Positions 57,362 through 64,000 of a stretch of 64,000 nt of DNA are shown here, piece after piece (position 1 is the first letter of the stretch; each line of letters begins with the position of its first letter). Both the position numbers and the translations under genes were made by a program. Below the pieces are notes generated by a model, which was not told the origin of the DNA, ran no database searches, and saw only the letters and a list, made by a program, of their open reading frames with translations. The stretch comes from Albifimbria verrucaria (Eukaryota; Ascomycota; Sordariomycetes; Hypocreales; Stachybotryaceae): contig JAHREC010000049.1 in NCBI GenBank assembly GCA_020081605.1, positions 3,348,001 to 3,412,000 of the forward strand, written 5' to 3'.

Positions 57362-58246
57362 TGTACCTAGGCGATCTGTGAAACGTCAGATCAGTCAGAG
57401 CTAGACGATGCAACGTTCACGAAAAGGTGGGGGTTGGTTGATTAAGCCGCCTCTTTTCTTCCCTGGATAGAAGCCAAAATCCGGAGCAGCAGCTTCTCAT
57501 AAGTATTCCATGCTGTTGCCACTTGGGGAAATAGGTAGGCCTGATGCTACCCTGGCTTAGAGAATCGCATGGAGTATGATTTAAATCGGTTAAAGCAGAG
57601 CACGGTGGCAAATATTGATTACATGCCTGTCGCTACAAAGGCCTTTCGACATCGAGGGCTCGAGCACAGTTACCGACTCATACAAGGATTATTCAGCTAT
57701 GTTAATTCTCTCATTCCGTGCCTCTCTATTGCAGATCGTAAGAAGCAAGTTGCAGGTACGCCACTACTCTAATGCGGGCAACTATGCGGCTTGCTTCGAC
57801 TGAGGCACAGCAACACACCATCATTTGTCTGCGGCACAGCAACCCAGGAGGACTCATCTGAAGCACTGGGCGTGAGTGTCAGCCAGGTAACTCCTTTTCA
57901 TGGGTGTTAGTATCACCTTCCCACTTGTTCGAGATCCAAAGGAAGTAGCCTGCCGCCTTTGTTCGGTCGAATGGCTGATGCGTGGCTGCGGAGTGCATAT
58001 AATCAGCTGGCCATCTCTGTTGAAGGTTGCATGCACTATAGATGAACGCCGCTACCTCAATATGGTGTAATACCTCACACCAAGGAACGCCCGTTGTGGT
58101 ATCTGAATCCTTCAAGACCATAAACGTCGTTATTTCTGAAGCATTTTCGTTATAAAGTATTACACCGCCTTTGCAAGCTAGTTGTCTGAGATACTCTAAT
58201 CAGAGAAACCTGAGAGATTAATCGAAAACGACTTTGGTTTACAATC
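57362..58246. promoter_or_regulatory. Divergent region between FAD oxidase and PTH11-like genes
   Basis: About 885 bases hold the promoters of two divergent genes. No coding region is supported. Confidence 0.45.
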
Positions 58247-59440
58247 ATGCCGGACTTAACCGACCTGTTTCCACCTTTCGACCCGAATGCCCCTCTCAAG
58301 GGTTTTGCGCAAGATGTCAGCCCTCAGGGCCTCACAGCCTTCATCTGGGTCTGCTTCTTTATTGCCACACTCTTCGTCAGCCTCCGAATGGCAGTCCGGT
58401 GGCAGCAAAACCATACTTTTTCGTGGACGATTTCTGGATGGGCTTGGCTTGGCTAAGCATGCTCACTATGACCATCCTACAGACTGTGACCTCAGACTCA
58501 CTCTGGTATATCACATACATAATCGCTGGTCGCATTGACTTGAGAAACGGCGAGGAAATCGGTAAGAATCAGATCGAGTTCCAGCGCTGGCAGTTTCCTA
58601 TTATCAAGCTGTTCTGGACCACAATCTGGTCTGTGAAGGCGAGCCTCCTCGCTGTATTCTACCGCCTTGTGAAACCAAAGCCAGTGATTCGTTGGTTCTG
58701 GTTTGGCGTTGCTATATTCACTGGTCTATCATATATAGCATCCTTCTTGATCAGTGCTTTGAATTGCCATTCCCCTGGCGATTATTTCAAGGCCGGTATG
58801 TTAATTCTTCTTCACGCATTACTCTATCCATTCTTTTGACGAGGCGACTCTAGGCCGCTGTATTTCTGAAAGAGAAGTCTGGATGCAGAGATTCAGTCTG
58901 ATATTTTCGACAAGCGTTGATATAGCATCTGATCTTATGATCATGGCCCTTCCGCTCGCATTGCTTCCATCGTTACAGCTCGACATACGCAGCAAGATCG
59001 GCCTCGGTTTCGCGTTCAGCTTGGGATTTATAATCATAGCCGTCGCTATAGTTCGCATGAGTCAACTCATCCTTACGAGTCCCAGGGATCTGGTTGGTCT
59101 CGCCCTTTGGGGAGCTGTTGAGACTGCCACAGCTCTTACCATTGGGTCCATAATACCCCTCAAAGGGCTGCTGACTCGCGGAATAAACAAGATTGCCTCG
59201 AGCATACGACTAGGCCAGGGCTCTGGCAAGAGCAAAGACCCCGAATCTGATCCCAGCAGCAACGGTCAAGGCTCTGCAGTAAGGATTGTTCAAGGTTCTG
59301 AGATGATACCATTAGATAGCATGCACAGGAGCGCCCAAGTTAATGGGGGATATATGTGCAGAAGACGTACGCTACTAAAGTTAAGAGTAAGGAAGTGGAA
59401 GATGAAGAAGCTGCTTTCTATTTCTCTAAATAAGCATTGA
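58247..59440 (+). CDS. PTH11/SAT4-type membrane protein, second copy
   Basis: Starts MPDLTDLFPPFDPNAP at 58247. Hydrophobic helices: AFIWVCFFIATLFVSLRMAV, WMGLAWLSMLTMTILQTV, FWFGVAIFTGLSYIASFLI, DLMIMALPLALLPSL, GLGFAFSLGFIIIAVAIV, and LWGAVETATALTIGSIIPL. The family Trp-x-Asp-Asp mark appears as FFVDDFW. Intron 58796-58853 (GTATGT..CTAG). The tail is hydrophilic and ends LSISLNKH. A frame change at 58407-58410 (AAAA) joins the first helix to the rest. It is more distant from the gene at 45.9 kb than a recent duplicate would be. Ligand unknown; it may sense or move products of the oxidative genes. Confidence 0.85.
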
Positions 59441-60188
59441 AAAGGGGTTTGGACGATGTTGTTGGAACCGGCCATCGTGGCTTTACCAGCCTCGACAAGA
59501 AATTTTGGATTCTTCACCAAGATGTTGTATGAGTGGTCTATCATAGGTGCAAAATGGAAGGCAGATATTGCCGCACAAGCAATACTATTAAGCGACAAAT
59601 CATCGTAGACAGAGGCCAGAGGGCAATTTGGTAAGGCCAGTGAAGTAAAACTGGTTCCCACCAAGTGGCGGTAGGGATTAATGATGCAGCGCGCATTGCT
59701 GCAGGATCTAGACTTGGGTGACTCGTAAACGCCATGGTGTTTGACAATGGTTGTATGGGGTATGATGTTACCCCCACTGAGCGAGCACGTATTGATCATG
59801 CACTATTGGCTGCTTGACTTCATCTATATGCCGTGTAACATAACCGCATTAGTTGACTGACATTCCTACTGATATGTTTCCCATTACTACCTGCATGGTG
59901 GGCTGCATTCACAGGAAGGGGCGCAGCGACGGCAAAATAAACAATGTCTCCGCCAAGGGTCACAGCCAAAGGTCCTTTGGCATTAGATGGGACTTATGCG
60001 GCCCAGAAGGGGTTACTTTTGAGGCCGCCGTGCAGATTGTTACCAAACTGTCTTCACTTGATTGAGTGACCAAGCCATCGTTTCGACGCCCAACAGTTAA
60101 ACATATATCATACGACCATAATACTTGTCTTTAAAAGATCCGTTTTCTGGGCCTTCATCCCTCAAGCTCGCACCACTCAGCTTATGCA
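59441..60188. other. Intergenic, possible relic
   Basis: A minus-strand open frame of 169 codons (59290-59799) overlaps the end of the PTH11-like gene in antisense. Its upper part (59541-59799) might be a relic of some gene, but no family was recognised. No supported gene otherwise. Confidence 0.4.
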
Positions 60189-62079
60189 ATGTACAATCTC
60201 TTGAATAGGAGCAATGTGGAGGACTTTTATGAGATTGTGCAACGCACAACTCGTAAAGTAGAGACGCCTAGGCTCACCTTCAGAGAAGTCATAATTTGTT
60301 GCGTATTAGTCTTGGTCCCTGTGTTTATCAACCGTGCTATTGTTTCGACAGTCAGCAAATGGTCAGATGCCTCAATTCCGGTCGAGCGAGGTCCTCGGTT
60401 GCCGCCTGTGTTTCCATACACTATCCCATTCCTTGGAAGCACAATACCTTTACTGCTTGATACAGAGGGTTTCATAAGAACAGCAGGGTGAGATGACACA
60501 ACCACACACCTCGACAACTAGGTTTTGACTCACTTAAACGTAGGAAATACGTTGGATCCTTGATACCAGTGAGGATTTCAACTGTGTTCGGTGATATCTT
60601 CTTAATCCAGGGCCACGAAAATATCAAGGCTATTTGGAGGCAACCCCTATTTGGCAGCCCAATACCCCTATACCTATTCTCACTAAAGTATATGTTTGGG
60701 ATGCCGAAGGAGCCCTTGCAAGCATATTTGAGTGATGATTCGGGGCCTCGTGCTCAGCCTTACGAGGGAGTAACGTAAAGCCTCACAACAGGATAGACTA
60801 TCTTTCTCATGGAGATATGGCGAGCGCATTCAGTGGTGCTGGATTGAAGACGCTTCTTAGACGCTGTATCACAGGTCTTCAACGAAATCTCAATAGTCTA
60901 GACATCACCGAGGACGAGTGGACAGAGATGCCTGACTATGGACTATTCTTCCATCACCAGATTGGTTCAGCCATGGTAAATAGTCTCTTTGGACCTAAAC
61001 TCCTTGAGCAAAGTCCTGAATTCCTTCGGGATATGTGGACATTTGACAAAGCGATCCCTAAATTTTGGAAGATGCTGCCTCAATTCCTCATGCCGGAGGC
61101 ATATAAAGCGCGTGATCGTCTGATAGGTTCAATTCAGCAATGGCATTCGCACGCACGAGACAATTTTCAGCCTTCTGACATTAATCTCGAGGATGGCACA
61201 GACCCATTCTGGGGCACTGAATTAATTCGATCCCGACAGAAGAAAATGCTCGGAGTAGACAAAATAGGGCATGAGGCAATGGCAGTTGTTGATTTTGGAC
61301 TGATATGGGGTGAGTATCCGCATACCTATCGTGGGCAACCACTTGGTCATTCTTACTCACCAATATTCAGTACTCTAAGTAATGTCGTTCCGTCGTCTAT
61401 GATGACATCGCTATACACTTTTCGCGACCCTCGGCTACGCGACGCCATCCGGGACACCCTAACTGATGTCCCCTTGGCACTCTCGAAGAGTCCGGTGTTA
61501 AGAAACTGACCAAAAGACACTTCTTTGCTCCGTATATGCCGAAACCTTACGTCTGCACGTACAAGCTATTATAGCACGCAGCTCACCCCACAACGATATC
61601 CAGCTTGAATCTTGGTGGATACCTAGAACTCGGATGTGCATAGTTAACACCTACGCATCACATATGGATTCTGACTTCTGGAATACTCGTGAAGGGAAAT
61701 TCCCTGTAGAAAAATTCTGGGCCGAGAGGTTTGTCATAGATCCGAAAGATCCTACTAGCGGCCCAGTGAGGGGGACATCCCTGAGAGTATATACAAGCGG
61801 CCGAGGGACCCTCCGACCAAGGGGATGATGAAGCTTTTTTTCTCTTGAGGGTCTCAGGAAAGCTGGATACCGTATGGAGGGGGCTACGTGGCGTGTCCTG
61901 GAAGGGAGCTTGCCAAATCACTGATCCTGTACATGACAGCTGTTATGTTGCAATCATTTGATGTAGAGATTCTGTCCAAGGAGCTCACAATGGACTGGTC
62001 AAAATTTGGGCTAGGGGCTCAAAGTCCGAAACATAGCATTCCTTTTCGTATCCGGCGAAGGAAGGTAGAGTGGAGTTAG
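60189..62079 (+). CDS. Cytochrome P450, third of three
   Basis: Starts MYNLLNRSNVEDFYEIVQ at 60189; exon 1 60189-60487, intron 60488-60543. A hydrophobic anchor (VIICCVLVLVPVFI) is followed by RLPPVFPYTIPFLGST. The central part parallels the second P450: DEWTEMPDYGLFFHHQIGS and EFLRDMWTFDKAIPKFW. An intron is likely near 61312-61370. Text VYAETLRLHVQAI is the helix K ExxR. The heme loop reads YGGGYVACPGREL with the Cys ligand and Tyr in place of the usual Phe. Frame changes occur at 60766-60768 (GGG), near 61312 (GGGG), near 61500, near 61775 and near 61840. The latter density is high, so a decayed gene cannot be excluded. Substrate unknown. Confidence 0.82.
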
Positions 62080-62671
62080 TAATAATTTCTGTAGACTTCA
62101 AGAGTCGTAGCATACGAAGACCACTCTGAACAATGATTGATCTTCAGAATATGTTTTAGGTATAAGAACCACAATTTCTAACTAAGATTACGAGTCAAGG
62201 GATAGCATCAGTTACTTTATGGGGAAATTACCGAGGTGAATCGCTATGATTTAGTCACAGGATGAGTTGACTCATGGTATTCAGGTAGCGCAAGTAGATG
62301 CTGAAGTGAGGACTAAGGACGATGTAAAGCTCAAAGTAAATGAGGATTAGTACGACAAGAAAGAGATTTCATAGGTATGGAGTACTTTAGCACCAGACCG
62401 TTCTTATATCTGATCTCTGCTTCAGAACTCGGCCCTGCGAGATTCGCCACTCCCATGCGCATGAGTAACCGATCTCCATCTTGAGATGAAGATATGCAAC
62501 CGATTCCATATGAATTCTGGGGTAGATAATTATTGACGTGTCGTGCGGTGAGAAATCACGTTGAAAATAGCCTTATGTATAGAGACTTAATATTTTTCTG
62601 ACTTTTCAATGCTCACCCAATATTGACGATTGAGCAAAACGTAAAATTGCGTGTGCAAAAGTATGCAGATC
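62080..62671. other. Intergenic, no supported gene
   Basis: Convergent gap between the third P450 and the secreted protein gene; AT-rich, no gene seen. Confidence 0.45.
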
Positions 62672-63829
62672 TCATACGAAGTATGTCATGAGCCATGCTA
62701 GCCCACAGGCTAATCCTAGTGAAGCATCCAGTCTCAGCCTATTCCCTTTACTCTCCCCATCACCACCCTTCCTTGTTGCCTCTGAAGCATCATCTTTGTC
62801 GATGGTCTTCAAACATGTCATATAACTCTCCGTTTCAGTTACAAGAGGGCTGTTGCTCTCTCCTTTGAAGAACACAGTAAGGATTGGTGTTACGTCCCAA
62901 AACCAATCCATCAAACTGTCTGCGTAATAGTCGCCCTACAGTTCCAGATTAGTTATACGCCTTACATCAGCCCAGTATAAGGATCAATACTCACAGTCTC
63001 TTCAGTGGTGTCAATAAGTATTAGCTTGTCTGATTTCGGTGTGATTGGCCAACAGTTGCTAGAGGAGTTCTGTTCGGGAGTGATGGGACGAATGCCTTTG
63101 GAGCCAGTAAGAGCTAACCAACAATATCAGTTAGTAACAGTCTTTCAAGCTATGAGTTTATGTGAAATCGCTTACGTTTGGCCACTAAGGCGCTCCATCT
63201 GGAACCGTTTGCGAAGGAGTCACATTCCTCGTCAAGATTGTCGGCAAGATCAGATTCGAGCTTATCGCATGCTTCACTACTTGATAACCCCTTGTAGTCG
63301 ATTCGTGAGGCCCTGCGATTCAAAGCTGCTACACATTCCTTTGACATGGCATCCTCGCAGGTGCCTTGGCTTAATCCTTGTTGTTCGCTGCCTGTATCAT
63401 ACTCAAACTCGACGGATTTGCTGACATTTTTGAAAAACACGGCACAGGCACCAGTTCCATCCAAATTGAGGTTCTCAGGAGTCCCCAAGAAAAACTGGGT
63501 TTTAGAAGGACGCACCCCATCCGGAACGTCTTCCCTACCATCAATCTCGACACCCTGTAGTAATGAAAGGCCTCTTAACTTGGACTTGGGGTTGTTGGAA
63601 TTCTTGCAAGCCCAATGGCGCCAAACTGAGTGTCGAGAAGTGTGCAGTTGGCACCGACCGTCCCATCATCACGGCCTGGGCAATCCACGACGTCGCAGCC
63701 ATTGATTGTCCTTGGAAGTTCCTGAGCAGCACAAAACTTGCCCAAGGCGATTACTGTTGCGACCGAGGCGAGAATGGTTTGGCCTGCGTCGTAGGCCAAC
63801 ATCTTGTAAAAACTCAACACACCATGCAA
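62672..63829 (-). CDS. Secreted protein with probable GPI anchor, unknown function
   Basis: Three exons: from 63829 (or the inner ATG at 63799) down to about 63175, then about 63116-63000, then about 62937-62672. Introns have GT..AG ends (GTAAGC..TTAG and GTGAGT..TGTAG). The N-terminus has a signal peptide-like stretch (TILASVATVIALGKFCAA), and the C-terminus ends in a hydrophobic tail (LGLACGLAWLMTYFV), the usual layout of a GPI-anchored protein. Recognisable fungal family text: MSKECVAALNRRA, ITPEQNSSSNCWP and WDVTPILTVFFKG; I know related secreted proteins of no known function. A frame change at 63588-63591 (GGGG) lies in the first exon. Six or more cysteines suggest disulfides. Role inferred only as cell-surface. 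Confidence 0.75.
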
Positions 63830-64000
63830 TGAGAATGGTTGGTTGAAGAAATTTGGATATAGACCTGAAACAGTACGAAGTAACAGGTATCTTGAAATGT
63901 TGGAGTGCTAGGAAATACACGAGTGCGCAGAAACTGATCATGACACCTGGAATCCTTTCCTTTTGTAAGGAGGACAACGAAACCGATGGACGGTTCCGCA
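63830..64000. other. Edge of window
   Basis: Upstream region of the last gene; no feature supported. Confidence 0.4.

Noticed and set aside
59290..59799. Minus-strand open frame of 169 codons near the PTH11-like gene
   Set aside because: Overlaps the coding end of that gene in antisense and matches no family I know; perhaps a relic, not supported.
1..64000. CRISPR arrays, rRNA genes, bacterial operons or viral genes
   Set aside because: Looked for spaced direct repeats, rRNA landmarks and phage or virus proteins; none seen, and the introns show a fungal nuclear genome.

Overview
The window reads as genomic DNA of a filamentous ascomycete (Pezizomycotina; by protein similarity from memory most like Sordariomycetes, perhaps Hypocreales, but the species cannot be fixed). 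Reasons: short GT..AG introns of about 45-120 nt, an intron-bearing nuclear tRNA, a HET-domain gene, PTH11/SAT4-type membrane proteins, and fungal families such as CPS1/DIP2, App1, Vam7, PL3 and GH43-CBM1.

A property of the sequence itself shapes every gene model. Many clearly conserved genes, including the essential helicase DRS1 and the microtubule protein EB1, are cut by single-base frame changes that mostly sit in runs of 3-4 identical bases and usually look like a lost base. This is most simply sequencing or assembly error, so the CDS spans below are gene extents, not uninterrupted frames.

Layout. 1-31 kb is GC-richer and mostly housekeeping: a HET-domain gene (1.9-3.8 kb), the large CPS1/DIP2-like gene (4.3-10 kb), a tRNA-Pro, an App1-type phosphatidate phosphatase (11.4-13.9), DRS1 (14.5-16.9) divergent from EB1 (17.3-18.2), the vacuolar SNARE Vam7 (19-20.1, followed by an odd in-frame hydrophobic extension), a membrane/proline-rich/charged-helix protein of unknown function (22.4-24.8), a PL3 pectate lyase (26.6-27.5), a WD40 protein and a zinc alcohol dehydrogenase (29.7-30.9).

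From about 31 kb the sequence turns AT-richer and accessory. It holds a HeLo-domain pseudokinase divergently paired with a kinase-ankyrin fusion (33.5-38.3, a candidate allorecognition or cell-death pair), three small cysteine-rich secreted proteins (39-44 kb) among transposon-like inverted repeats, a PTH11-like receptor, a secreted GH43-CBM1 glycosidase, and an oxidative group of three cytochrome P450s, a berberine-bridge-type FAD oxidase and a second PTH11-like protein (49.8-62 kb). The window ends with a secreted, probably GPI-anchored protein.

The secreted pectate lyase, GH43-CBM1 enzyme and small secreted proteins suggest a plant-associated or plant-debris life style; this is inference. 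No polyketide synthase, NRPS, terpene cyclase or cluster regulator is visible, so the oxidative genes may be part of a metabolite cluster extending beyond the right edge, or a catabolic set.
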